Below, one piece after another: positions 48,877 through 57,334 of a stretch of 64,000 bases of DNA. Below the pieces are notes generated by a model. That model had not been told where the DNA came from, made no database searches, and was given only the letters and a program-made list of their open reading frames with translations. Both the position numbers and the translations under genes were made by a program. Every line of letters begins with the position of its first letter. Positions within the stretch are counted from its first letter, which is position 1. This DNA comes from Streptomyces sp. Tu 3180 (lineage in GTDB: Bacteria > Actinomycetota > Actinomycetes > Streptomycetales > Streptomycetaceae): assembly GCF_009852415.1 (NCBI RefSeq), contig NZ_WOXS01000002.1, positions 248,001-312,000 of the forward strand, written 5' to 3'.

Positions 48877-49809
48877 TCAGGCACCCGTACGAGAGCCGGA
48901 CACCATGACCGCCGCGGCGGCGAGGTCGAGGTGGGAGTTCATGTCGAGTCCGAACCGGCCGTAGGGGTTGACGTGGGTCCAGAACAGGCGGGACAGGGCC
49001 CGCCGGTCGGCGTCGGTGAGCCGGCTCTGCCACTTCTCCTCGCTCAGGATGTCCTGGAGGAGCAGGGTGCTGACGTGCACCAATGCGGACTGCAGCAGGT
49101 GCAGCGCCGGCATGGAGACCTCCTGGGACTCCTCGTCGGAGCCGGTCAAGTCGCCGTCCTTGCCGTAGAGAAGGTCGTGGTTGGCGGAGTTCCAGTTCTC
49201 CACGACCCGGAGCCCGTCGTTGATCTCGCGCCGCAGGTCGGCGTCGGCGAGGTAGTCGCAGATGAACGCCGTACGTACCGCCCGCCCGAGTTCCTCGATC
49301 GCCCGGTAGGTGGGGTGCTTGGGTCCGCCGCGAGTGAAGCGCCGCAGGACCTGCTCGGCCTCGGCGGTGCCCAGGCGCAGGGCGGCGGTGTACTTCACGA
49401 TCTGGTCGTACTGCCGGCGGATCAGGTCCCGGTCGACCGTCTTGGCCGACAGCACCGGTGCCAGGTTCGGCCACGTCTCGTCCTGACCGGCCGCCGGCCG
49501 GTACAGCCGCGCGGAGCCGACGTTCTTCAGCCGGGGCAGCAGGTTGAAGCCGAGCATGCGGGCGAAGGCGGACCCGATGATGGAGACGCCGTGCGTGTCG
49601 GTGTGCTGCCGGCCGATCTCCACGTCCGTGCAGTGCCGCAGCACGCCCTCGATCATCGCGGCGACCTCGGAGGCCGAACAGGACGTGAGCCGGCTGCAGA
49701 CGCCCAGCGACTTCTTCTCGACGTGCCAGTAGATCATCACGCCGGGAACCGACGGACGGAGGGTCCCCCACTCCTGATCGGACAGATCCGCCGAGTAACG
49801 GGTACGCAA
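48877..49809 (-). pseudogene. Tn3-family transposase C-terminus fused to an IS5-type N-terminus
   Basis: The frame from 49809 begins [17 protein letters not shown], the typical opening of an IS5-family transposase. Near 49745 it switches to [20 protein letters not shown], then [52 protein letters not shown] and [16 protein letters not shown], which is the C-terminal third of a Tn3-family transposase. A full Tn3 transposase is about 1000 residues, so two thirds are missing. The join is in frame, giving a chimeric 310-residue product with no expected activity. It marks a deletion or recombination between two elements. Confidence 0.8.
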
Positions 49810-49888
49810 TCCGCACGCCCCGGCCCCCGAAAGTGCGTCACCACCCCGCTACCAGCGACTTGCCCGCTGACAGGCCTTCAGACGCCCC

Positions 49889-50296
49889 CTATCGCTCTTC
49901 GCGGTGCCGACGCGACGGTGCGGACTCGGTCTCCCGGTCCTGACCGCGGGCCTGTCGGAGTGCACCCACAACGGTCTCCTGTGCTCCTGACCGGACCCCT
50001 TCGGTCGTGGCCTCGCTCCCGGATTGCCCGAGCTGGCCGCTGACCACCTCAGACAGCCCGGCCGGCTTGCTCGGCCCCGCCTCGAGGTCCAGGCGGTTGC
50101 ACGCCTCGGCGAAGCGCAGATACGTGTCCACGCTCGCCACCACCACCCGCACATCGATCTTCAGGATCTCGATTCCGACCAAGGAGACCCGGACGAACGC
50201 ATCGATCACCAGTCCCCGGTCGAGTACCAGCTCCAGCACGTCGTAAAGACCGCTGGATCCTCCTCCGCCACCGCCCTGAGCCGAAACCACACTCAC
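49889..50296 (-). CDS. Gas vesicle structural protein, GvpA/GvpJ type
   Basis: This 135-residue protein has GTG at 50296, only weak ribosome site. Residues 15-70 carry the GvpA core: SSGLYDVLELVLDRGLVIDA, then FVRVSLVGIEILKIDVRVVV and ASVDTYLRFAEACNRL, matching the conserved amphipathic helix-strand-strand-helix of gas vesicle wall proteins. The C-terminal half is polar and rich in Gln, Ser and Arg, longer than in GvpA proper and more like GvpJ or streptomycete GvpA. No gvpF, G, L, K or O genes lie nearby; the flanks are a Tn3 fragment and an IS5 remnant. It is probably a stranded piece of a gvp cluster. Confidence 0.88.
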   Translation of the reverse strand: MSVVSAQGGGGGGSSGLYDVLELVLDRGLVIDAFVRVSLVGIEILKIDVRVVVASVDTYLRFAEACNRLDLEAGPSKPAGLSEVVSGQLGQSGSEATTEGVRSGAQETVVGALRQARGQDRETESAPSRRHREER

Positions 50297-50590
50297 TCTG
50301 ACCAGATCCCTCGCCGCACCAGCACTCGCGCGCCCGACCCGGCGACCACCCTGTCCGAGCCCAGCACGCCGGACATGAGCGAGTAGCCCCGCCGCGCAGC
50401 ATCAAACCGACATATGGCCCACAGCGCGAAGCCGGCACTCTGCGGCTCCGGCGCGAACAGTCCGGGTGGGACGCCCCCCGGGCGGGCTCCGGGCACCTAT
50501 GGAAGTCACGTGACTTCCGCAGGCGCGAGCCGTGGGCGGCAGTCCGCGGAGAAGATCGTTCGTCAGGATCCGCTTTCCTTGGAACTCGTA
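50297..50590. other. Region upstream of gvp gene, nothing recognised
   Basis: About 300 bases between the gvp start and the IS5 remnant. No conserved frame or clear promoter was found. Confidence 0.35.
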
Positions 50591-50597
50591 ACGCGAT

Positions 50598-50870
50598 CAC
50601 GATCCGGTCTTCTTGGGGCGTGCGCGGCAGATGAGGCCGCAAGCCAACGGGACGAAGGCGTCGTGGAGTTCGATACGTCGTCCCCAGCGGACCGCGAGGC
50701 GTTTGAAGTGGTGGGGCAGGGCGATCCGCTCGGCGACTGGCGGAGCTTGCCCAGGCCCTTGATGTTCGGGGAGCCCTTGTGGGAGGGCAGCGCCTGGATG
50801 CAGCGGCGTCGCAGCTCACCGTGCACAGCCTTCGAGTCGTACGTCTTGTTCCGGGTCGTCGGCGGTGCGC
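50598..50870 (-). pseudogene. IS5-family transposase, C-terminal remnant
   Basis: The minus strand, read across two frames, gives KTYDSKAVHGELRRRCIQAL, then SPNIKGLGKLR, and in another frame LPHHFKRLAVRWGRRIELHD followed by AFVPLACGLICRARPKKTGS. These are the last 90 residues of an IS5 transposase; its catalytic Glu region is scrambled by the frame change. No inverted repeat could be seen. It has no relation to the adjacent SDR gene. Confidence 0.65.
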
Positions 50871-50917
50871 GCCCCGAAGTCGCGATGTCCTTCGGGGCGC
50901 GCGGCAGGAGTTCGGGT

Positions 50918-51667
50918 TCAGGCGTTGTAGCCGCCATGGGCGTCCAGTACCGCGCCCGTGACGTACGACGCGGCGGGGCTTGCCAGGAAGGCGATCACCG
51001 CGGCGATTTCGTCGGGGTGCCCCATGCGCTGCAGGGACAGCGAGCTGACCAGGGTATTGAGGGTCTCGGGGTCCGGCGGTTGCATGCCGCCCTCCATCAG
51101 TCCGGCCTCCACGACGTTGGCCGTGATGTTCCGGGGCCCGAGGTCGCGTGCGACGCCCATGGTGTACCTCTCGATCCCGGACTTGGTCGCCGCGTAGTCG
51201 GCAAGGCCGGGGGCGCCGACCCGGGAGCCCAGTCCGGAACTCACCGTGATGATGCGGCCACCCGTGCGCAGCACTCGGGAGGCGGCCCGGATGACGGCGA
51301 TCACGCCGAGGTAGTTGGTGGCGTGCATCCGGTCCAGTGCGGCGGTGTCGGCGTCCGGGTCGTCCACCGCGCCGGCCACGGAGATCGCCGCGTTGTTGAC
51401 GAGGATGTCCAGGCCTCCGAAGTGCGCGACCACGTCGTCGACCAGCGCCGGCGCCCGGCTCGTGTCCGCCTGGTCGGACTGGAAGGCGACGGCCTTGGCT
51501 CCCTTGCCGTGCACCTCGTCGACGACGGCCTGCGCCTGCTTCTCGGAGCTGACGTAGGTGAAGGCGACGTCGGCGCCCTGCTCGGCCAGCAGTCGTACGG
51601 TCGCGGCTCCCAGTCCGCGCGACCCCCCGGTGACCAGGGCGACCTTGCCCATGAGTGGCTTGCTCAT
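50918..51667 (-). CDS. Short-chain dehydrogenase/reductase
   Basis: This 249-residue protein has ATG at 51667, following AGGTGAGAAG. Motifs of classical SDRs: cofactor loop VALVTGGSRGLGAATV, structural LVNNAAIS, and the catalytic Ser-Tyr-Lys in IITVSSGLGS then ADYAATKSGIERY, ending with the cofactor-loop VTGAVLDAHGGYNA. It is likely an NADP-dependent 3-oxoacyl reductase-like or other ketoreductase. It is divergently transcribed from an Rrf2-type regulator; paired repeats lie between them, so the regulator probably represses it. This regulator-reductase arrangement is common for quinone or electrophile-responsive SDRs (inference). Confidence 0.92.
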   Translation of the reverse strand: MSKPLMGKVALVTGGSRGLGAATVRLLAEQGADVAFTYVSSEKQAQAVVDEVHGKGAKAVAFQSDQADTSRAPALVDDVVAHFGGLDILVNNAAISVAGAVDDPDADTAALDRMHATNYLGVIAVIRAASRVLRTGGRIITVSSGLGSRVGAPGLADYAATKSGIERYTMGVARDLGPRNITANVVEAGLMEGGMQPPDPETLNTLVSSLSLQRMGHPDEIAAVIAFLASPAASYVTGAVLDAHGGYNA

Positions 51668-51712
51668 TCTTCTCACCTCGTCGATCGTCCCTTCCCAGCA
51701 GTCGCAACGCTA

Positions 51713-51751
51713 ATTGTTACGACAGACTGTTGCAACTTTCATTGTTACGAC
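51713..51751. promoter_or_regulatory. Paired ATTGTTACGAC repeats between SDR and Rrf2 genes
   Basis: ATTGTTACGAC occurs at 51713-51723 and again at 51741-51751, a separation of 28 bp or nearly three helical turns, with TGTTGCAAC between them. The direct repeat is in the divergent gap and is a good candidate operator for the Rrf2 protein. Confidence 0.65.
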
Positions 51752-51795
51752 TGCGCTGTCGTGACATGAAGTGTTGCGGCCGGGAGGAGGAGTCC

Positions 51796-52230
51796 ATGAG
51801 CGCCAACAGCAGGCTGACCATCGCCGCCCACGCGCTGGCCTGGATCGGCCTCTACCAGCGCCAGGGCCACGAGGTCGCCACCTCCGAGCAGATCGCGACC
51901 GGTGCGAACACCAACCCCGTGGTGATCAGACGGCTGCCCGGCGAGCTGCGCAGGGCCGGACTCGTGGAGTCCCGGCGGGGCGTGGGCGCGGGCTGGTCGC
52001 TGGCGCGCGAGCTGGGGTCGATCACCCTGCTCGACGTGTACGAGGCAGTGGAACCCGGCCCGCTGTTCGCGATGCACCGCACCACCCCGGACCAGGGATG
52101 CGTGGTGGGTCACGGCATCCAGCCGGCACTGCAGAGCGTCTACGAGGGCATCGAGAAGACCCTGAAACACGAGCTGGCCCGCGTCACGCTCGAGAACGTA
52201 CTCCGGGACGTACTCGCGGCACCTCGCTAG
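51796..52230 (+). CDS. Rrf2-family transcriptional regulator
   Basis: This 144-residue protein has ATG at 51796 behind GGAGGAGG. Features: N-terminal winged helix (LTIAAHALAWIGLYQRQGHE, then VATSEQIATGANTNPVVIRR, LRRAGLVESRRGVGAGWSLA), a dimerisation helix, and a single Cys in TPDQGCVVGHGI. The Fe-S cluster Cys triplet of IscR or NsrR is missing, so it is closer to YwnA-type regulators that sense by thiol chemistry or ligand. It is divergent from the SDR gene. The stop TAG is in the CTAG where the IS630 element starts, and the C-terminus appears undisturbed. Confidence 0.9.
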   Translation: MSANSRLTIAAHALAWIGLYQRQGHEVATSEQIATGANTNPVVIRRLPGELRRAGLVESRRGVGAGWSLARELGSITLLDVYEAVEPGPLFAMHRTTPDQGCVVGHGIQPALQSVYEGIEKTLKHELARVTLENVLRDVLAAPR

Positions 52231-53288
52231 TGACCTGAGCCGGAGATTCGTCGACAGTAGGCAGCTACTTCGTCGAGGATCTCGTCGGCGGTCTTCGTCC
52301 AGACGAACGGCCTGGGACGCTCGTTCCGGTCGGCGAACCAGCTGCGGATGTCGCGTTCGAGGGCCTGGACGGAGCGGTGGACGCCGCGCTTGAGCTCCTC
52401 CTGCGCGAGCTCGGCGAACCGCCGCTCCACCAGGTTCAGCCAGGACGAACTCGTCGGGGTGAAGTGGAGACGAAAGCGCGGCTGCGCCGGCAGCCACTGC
52501 TTGACGGCGGACGTCTTGTGGGTGACGTGGTTGTCCGGGATCAGACGCACCTCGAGCTCGGCGGGTACTTCCTTGTCCAGCTTGGCCAGGAACTTCTTGA
52601 ACTCCACGGCCCGGTGGCGCCGGTGCAGGGAGCCGATCACCTTGCCGGTGGCGACCTCCAGGGCGGCGACCAGGGTGGCGGTGCCGGCGCGGACGTAGTC
52701 GTGGCTGCGGCGTTCGGGAACGCCGGGACCCGTCGACAGCACGGGCTGGGACCGGTCCAGTGCCTGGATCTGGGACTTTTCGTCCGCACAGAGGGCCAGG
52801 GCCTTCTCCGGCGGGTCGAGACACGGACCGACGACGTCGCGGACCTTGTCGATGAACAGCGGGTCCGTGGACGGCTTGAACGTCTGCGAGCGGTGCGGCG
52901 CGAGTGCGAACGCCCGCCAGATCCGCGAGATCGCCGACTGCGACATGCCGGTGGCCGCGGCCATCGACCTGGTCGACCAGTGGGTGGCGTTCTTCGCCTT
53001 CTCCTCGAGCGTCTTGACGATGGCCCGCTCGACGTCCGCGTCGGTGATCTTCCGCGGGACGCCGGGCCGGGGCTCGTCACACAGGCCGTCCAGGCCGCGT
53101 TCGAGGAAGCGCCGCCGCCAGGTGCGGACCGTGTCCGCAGTGACGCGCAGCCGGCGTGACACCTCCATGATCGAGTGCCCCTCGGCGCACTCCGGCACGA
53201 TCCGCGACCGCAAGGCCAGCGCCTGGGCCGTCGTACGGCGACGCACCCAGCCCTCCAGCACGGCCCGCTGGGCATCGGTCAACGACAA
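52227..53288 (-). CDS. IS630-family transposase
   Basis: This 353-residue DDE transposase has an N-terminal helix-turn-helix pair (GHSIMEVSRRLRVTADTV, RTWRRRFLERGLDGLCDEPR). The catalytic region has LALCADEKSQIQALDRSQPV with the first Asp, VRLIPDNHVTHKTSAV with the second Asp, and FTPTSSSWLNLVERRFAEL with the final Glu in VERRFA. The frame is intact. Its stop codon is the TAG formed by the target TA plus flanking base, on the opposite strand from the Rrf2 stop, so both genes end in the same CTAG. The element could be active. Confidence 0.88.
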   Translation of the reverse strand: MSLTDAQRAVLEGWVRRRTTAQALALRSRIVPECAEGHSIMEVSRRLRVTADTVRTWRRRFLERGLDGLCDEPRPGVPRKITDADVERAIVKTLEEKAKNATHWSTRSMAAATGMSQSAISRIWRAFALAPHRSQTFKPSTDPLFIDKVRDVVGPCLDPPEKALALCADEKSQIQALDRSQPVLSTGPGVPERRSHDYVRAGTATLVAALEVATGKVIGSLHRRHRAVEFKKFLAKLDKEVPAELEVRLIPDNHVTHKTSAVKQWLPAQPRFRLHFTPTSSSWLNLVERRFAELAQEELKRGVHRSVQALERDIRSWFADRNERPRPFVWTKTADEILDEVAAYCRRISGSGH

Positions 53289-53352
53289 CGGCGGAATCTT
53301 CGCGCCCGGACGACTCCTACCGAACCAACGACGAATCCCCGACTCAGGTCAC
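52230..53352 (-). mobile_element. IS630-family insertion sequence
   Basis: Terminal repeats GTGACCTGAGCCGGAGATTC at 52230 and, in reverse complement, GTGACCTGAGTCGGGGATTC at 53352. The left end is preceded by TA (52228-52229), the expected target, but the right end is followed by CGGG, so no target duplication is visible. The right flank may have been deleted. Confidence 0.8.
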
Positions 53353-53644
53353 CGGGCTCCGGCCGAAGTCCCGCAGGGACGCCCTCAGGCAGGGAGCAGC
53401 AGGACCGCCGTAGGGGTACGACTTCTCGGCGAGGAAGGTGAACCACGTACTGGCGGCTGTTGAAGAGGATCAGCGCGGTGCGTTGCCTCAGGAGCGCCGG
53501 CTTCCCGGCGGGGCCGGCCCGGGCGTGCCAGGTGGACCATTCCAGGTCTGCTGGAGACGCGGTTCCCTGAAAGGATCGGACCGAGGCGTATCCGTTCCCT
53601 TTCGTGACGTCGGCATCCGGTACCGGTAGAGGCAGGGAGGAATC
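53353..53644. other. Region between IS630 and gluconate kinase pseudogene
   Basis: The minus strand has a protein-like run (WHARAGPAGKPALLRQRTAL then LFNSRQYVVHLPRREVVPLR) ending in no recognised family. It may be another decayed gene truncated by the IS630 insertion. The plus strand holds the promoter area of the kinase remnant. Confidence 0.3.
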
Positions 53645-54165
53645 ATGAGCAGTCCCCAGGTTGCAGTAATCATGGGTGTCACGGGTACCGGCAAGGCCAC
53701 CGTCGGTGTCCTGCTCGCGGCCCGGCTCGGTGTTCCGTACGCCGAGGGCGATGATCTCCATCCGCGGGGCAATGTCGCCAGGATGTCAGCCGGCACCCCG
53801 CTCATCGACGAGGACCGTGGGCCCTGACTGAACGCGATCGGCGATTGGGCGCGCGGGCGGGCAGGGCTCGGCGGGCTGATCAGTGGCTCGGCGCTGAGGA
53901 GGGCCTACCGTGACCGGGTGCGGGCTGCGGCTCCCGGCATCGTGTCGTGCACCTTACGGGCAACCGCGCCCTCGTCGAGGAGCGGCTGGCCCGTCGGCAG
54001 GGACACTTCGTGCGCACGGAGCTGCTGGGTTCTCGGCTCGCCGCGCTTGAACCGCTGGAGTCGGAGGAGGCGAGGGTCACGGTGGACGTGTCGGGCAGTC
54101 CCGAAAAGACCACCGAACGTGTGGTGGACGCGCTGCGTGACCTGGAGCGGTCCTCCGCCGCGCCG
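53645..54165 (+). pseudogene. gntK: Gluconate kinase, inactivated
   Basis: ATG at 53645 behind AGGGAGGAATC. The frame begins PQVAVIMGVTGTGKATVGVL (P-loop GxTGxGKxT) then YAEGDDLHPRGNVARMSAGT PLIDEDR, the gluconokinase signature with the Asp of DDLHP, and stops at 53824-53826 in GP followed by TGA where the family has Trp. Reading through, the same frame gives LNAIGDWARGRAGLGGLISG and AYRDRVRAAAPGIV. After a shift near 53945 another frame gives HLTGNRALVEERLARRQGHF and RVTVDVSGSPEKTTERVVDA. Gluconokinase is about 170 residues; one stop plus one shift disable it. Confidence 0.85.
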
Positions 54166-54253
54166 CAGGGCCTGCTCCGGGCAGGTTCTCGAACTCGGGT
54201 TCCTCCGCCTCCGACTCCCGGACTCCGCCGGAGCATCACCTCAGGGACATGGG

Positions 54254-55333
54254 ATGCACAACGACCACAGGGAAGCGACAGAGCGACGGCAGGGGCTCCG
54301 GTGGATACCTGCCGCGGTGATCGTGAGCGCGTTCGTTCTCGATCTGTCCATCGCGGGGAGCGTCAACGTGTTTCCCGTGCTGGCGGCCGCTCCCGGGGTG
54401 GCCGCGCCGATCCTCTCCCTGCTCGGGACGATCGCCACCGGAGTGGCGGCGAACATCGCGGGACTCGCCCTGGTCCACCTGGAGAGGGAACCGGCCCGTG
54501 ACGATCTCGTCCCGTTCACCAGTCTGATCGTCCTCACCGTCGTCGCGGCGGTCTTCAACGTACTGCTGACGCGCGACCGGCGGCAGTTGAGAACGAGCCG
54601 CGAGGTGGCGGCCGCGGTGCAGCGCGCGGTGCTCCCGGATCCTCCTCGCCGGGCGGGGCGGCTGGCCGTGGCCTCCCGCTACGAGGTCGCTCATGAGGAG
54701 GCCGCCATCGGAGGCGACCTCTTCGCGGTCCACGAGACACCCCACGGCGTCCGGATCCTCCTCGCCGACGTGCGGGGCAAGGGACTCCAGGCGGTCCGTA
54801 CGGTCAACGCCCTGCTCGGCGCCTTCCGCGAAGCCTGTGACCACCGGCCGGATCTGCCGGGTGTCGTCCGGCAGCTGGAGACCCGGATGCAGACGGGCAC
54901 CGCGCAGGCGACCGGATCGGAAGCCGAGTCGTTCGCCACGGCCGTCGTCGCGGAGCTTCCCCCGGACTCTTCCACGCTGTGCGTCGCCAACCGGGGCCAC
55001 GCGGCGTCGCTGCTGGTCCACAACGGCAAGGTGAGCCCTCTGGAACCCGCCACGCCGTCGCTGCCCCTGGGCCTGGGCGCCCTCGGTGACGACGACGTTC
55101 CGGTCGACCGGTTCGACCTGCCCGTCGGAGCCACCCTGGTGCTGTTCACCGACGGCATCAACGAGGCCCGCGACGCGGACGGCGTCTTCTTCGACCCCGC
55201 CGTGGTGCTGTCCCGGCCCTTCCCGCCCGATCCGGACGCGGTCCTCGACGCTCTCCTCGCCGCCGTCCTCCGGCACACCGGGGGGAAACTGCAGGACGAC
55301 GCCGCGCTCCTCGCCGTCACCCTGACCGAGTAG
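54254..55333 (+). CDS. Membrane-anchored PP2C-type phosphatase (SpoIIE domain)
   Basis: This 359-residue protein starts at ATG 54254 behind CAGGGACATGGG. Three hydrophobic segments occupy residues 15-110 (WIPAAVIVSAFVLDLSIAG, then LAAAPGVAAPILSLLGTIAT and FTSLIVLTVVAAVFNVLL). The cytoplasmic domain is a SpoIIE/RsbU-type PP2C phosphatase: AIGGDLFAVHETPHGVRILL, LADVRGKGLQAVRTVNALLG, ATAVVAELPPDS, LVLFTDGINEARD and QDDAALLAVTL, with the metal-binding Asp residues in GGDLF, DVRGKG and TDGIN. Such enzymes dephosphorylate anti-anti-sigma factors in stress-sigma pathways. No partner-switching genes are adjacent, so the target is unknown. Confidence 0.92.
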   Translation: MHNDHREATERRQGLRWIPAAVIVSAFVLDLSIAGSVNVFPVLAAAPGVAAPILSLLGTIATGVAANIAGLALVHLEREPARDDLVPFTSLIVLTVVAAVFNVLLTRDRRQLRTSREVAAAVQRAVLPDPPRRAGRLAVASRYEVAHEEAAIGGDLFAVHETPHGVRILLADVRGKGLQAVRTVNALLGAFREACDHRPDLPGVVRQLETRMQTGTAQATGSEAESFATAVVAELPPDSSTLCVANRGHAASLLVHNGKVSPLEPATPSLPLGLGALGDDDVPVDRFDLPVGATLVLFTDGINEARDADGVFFDPAVVLSRPFPPDPDAVLDALLAAVLRHTGGKLQDDAALLAVTLTE

Positions 55334-55375
55334 CTCCGCCCCGGTCCCGCGCCGCCACGCACGGAACGCGAGAGG

Positions 55376-55480
55376 TCACCGCGCCCGCGCGTTCCACCGC
55401 CGGTGGAGGTCCTCGCCCGCCTCGTCGGCGTGGCGGCCGCGCGTCTCGGGGACCCACTTGACGACGACCCCTGTGCCGAG
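55376..55480 (-). pseudogene. Sugar-porter MFS transporter, C-terminal remnant
   Basis: The minus strand ends in GVVVKWVPETRGRHADEAGE then DLHRRWNARAR. The PETRGR motif followed by an acidic helix marks the end of sugar-porter transporters. Nothing recognisable remains upstream of about 55480, so only the last 30 residues are preserved. Assignment rests on that short motif. Confidence 0.4.
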
Positions 55481-55805
55481 ACGGATGGCCGTGGTACCCC
55501 AGCGCCGGGCATCAAGCGCTGACAGGTCGAGATCAGCAACGGAGGCTCGCGGCGGCTGCAGTCGAGGGAGAGGAGGACGGAGCTTGTAGTTCCCGAACAG
55601 TGCGCGGGTGCTCACCGTGCTCCGGACCAGCCTCCCCGAGCCGCCTCCCACGGTGGGCAGGCGGCCGGGTGCGTCGTCACACCAGTCCCGGAATCCGCGA
55701 ACCCGCGCGTTTCCGCCCGCACCGATGGCAAGGCGTCCTCACTCCTCGCCTTCACCGGCGCCGCGCTTGTCGGACTCCCGTCCGTCGCCGACCAGGACCT
55801 GCCGC

Positions 55806-56225
55806 CTACGGCCGTCCGAGGTCGGCCTGCCGGGCCTCGCTCAGGCGCTCCAGGAACGGCAGCAGCCGGTAGAGGCTGTCGGAGAAGACGACCTCGAGGA
55901 AGCCCTCCGCCTTGAGGGTCCGGTGCGAGTTGACCATGTCGTGGCGCTGCTCGATGACCGTGGCCTCCGGGACGGTGCGGTTGGCCGGCCTCGATCCCTG
56001 CCGCTCGATGCTGACGCTGCCGGGGGTGGCGACCATGACCACGATGGGCAGCATGTCGTGCCGCATGGCGACGGCGACCAGCGGCTCCCTGGAGGGCCGG
56101 GTGACGTTGGTGGCGTTCCCCGGCAAGTCGTTGTGTTCGATCGCTGAGGCCCCGGACTCCCGCAGGGGAATGACAGCCAACCGTGGTCGGCCCCGAGATT
56201 GATCACGGTGGCGGGTCGCCCTCAA
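55806..56225 (-). pseudogene. ATP-binding kinase-like protein, C-terminal remnant
   Basis: The minus strand reads IEHNDLPGNATNVTRPSREP, then LVAVAMRHDMLPIVVMVATP, VSIERQGSRPANRTVPEATV and TLKAEGFLEVVFSDSLYRLL. The order of Asp-containing strand, hydrophobic strand VVMVATP, Arg-rich lid RPANRTVP and C-terminal helix resembles the second half of zeta-toxin or nucleoside-kinase-like P-loop proteins. The Walker A half is absent, and a start codon at 56225 has no ribosome site. I regard it as truncated at the 5' side. Confidence 0.45.
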
Positions 56226-56347
56226 CTCTGGCCGCAGCGTTCTGCCGAGCTTCTCTCACGGGGTGCCGAGAGCCGTGGTCTGGTCGTTATGCGCCGAGGA
56301 GACCGCGGAACGTGGGAGAGCGGAACGGTGAGATGATTTCGAGGGTG

Positions 56348-57322
56348 ATGGCAAGAACCAGTGACATCGAGAAGGCGGCCGGTGTGCTGCGCGCCGGCGG
56401 CCTGGTGGCCCTCCCAACCGAAACCGTCTACGGACTGGGCGCCAACGCCGAAGACTCCGCTGCCGTCTCGCGCATCTTCCAGGTCAAGGGACGTCCACCC
56501 TCCCATCCGCTGATCGTCCACATCGGGGGCGCGCAGCATCTGGACGACTGGGTCCAGGACGTGCCTGCGACGGCGCGCCTGCTGGCCGAGCACTTCTGGC
56601 CTGGGCCGCTCACGCTGGTCTTGCGGCGTGGTCGGCGGGTGCCCCTGGAAGCCACGGGGGGCCTGGAGACGGTGGCCGTGCGTGTGCCCGACCACCCCGT
56701 TGCCCTCGCGCTGCTGTCGGCCTTTGGCGGCGGTGTCACGGCCCCGTCCGCCAATCGCTTCGGCTCGGTGAGCCCCACCACGGCTGGCCACGTCCGGGCG
56801 GAGCTCGGGGATGCCGTCGACTTCGTCCTGGACGGCGGTCCCTGCGGGGTCGGCGTCGAGTCGACCATCGTCGACGTCATGGGTGAGACCCCGGCCATCC
56901 TCCGGCCCGGCGGAGTGACCCGCGAGGACCTCGAAGCGGTGCTGGGGTATCCGATCGAAGTCCCGTCCACGAGCCATGTCCGGGTGCCGGGTCAGCACCC
57001 GTCGCACTACGCGCCGTCTGCGCGGGTCGTCCTGGTCGAGCCGGAGAAGGTCGTCGACGAGGCGCGGCTCGCGCAGGAGCAGGGGCACCACGTCGGCGTC
57101 CTTCTTCCCCCGTCCCTCGCCGACACCCCGGTGAAGGCGCACACCGTGGTGGATGTCCCAGCGTCCCTGGCCGACTACGCGCGCGAGCTGTACGGGTTCC
57201 TGCGCGAACTCGACCAGCAGGGGTGCGACCTCATCGTCGCCTCCTTGCCGGTGGAGGAGGGGCTGGGACTGGCGATCGCCAACCGGCTGCGCCGCGCCGC
57301 GGGGCCCCGGCCCACCGCGTGA
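56348..57322 (+). CDS. L-threonylcarbamoyladenylate synthase (Sua5 type)
   Basis: This is a 324-residue enzyme that forms threonylcarbamoyl-AMP from Thr, bicarbonate and ATP for tRNA t6A modification. The YrdC domain shows VALPTETVYGLGANAEDSA, then VKGRPPSHPLIVHIGG, FWPGPLTLVL, VTAPSANRFGSVSPTTAG and GVESTIVDVMGETPAILRPG. The C-terminal Sua5 domain (residues about 215-324) follows the linker PGQHPSHYAP. It is thus full-length Sua5 rather than short TsaC. ATG at 56348 has GAGGGTG before it; an ATG five codons upstream is an alternative. A Sua5 outside the usual housekeeping locus may be a second copy. Confidence 0.9.
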   Translation: MARTSDIEKAAGVLRAGGLVALPTETVYGLGANAEDSAAVSRIFQVKGRPPSHPLIVHIGGAQHLDDWVQDVPATARLLAEHFWPGPLTLVLRRGRRVPLEATGGLETVAVRVPDHPVALALLSAFGGGVTAPSANRFGSVSPTTAGHVRAELGDAVDFVLDGGPCGVGVESTIVDVMGETPAILRPGGVTREDLEAVLGYPIEVPSTSHVRVPGQHPSHYAPSARVVLVEPEKVVDEARLAQEQGHHVGVLLPPSLADTPVKAHTVVDVPASLADYARELYGFLRELDQQGCDLIVASLPVEEGLGLAIANRLRRAAGPRPTA

Positions 57323-57334
57323 CCAGCACCGACG

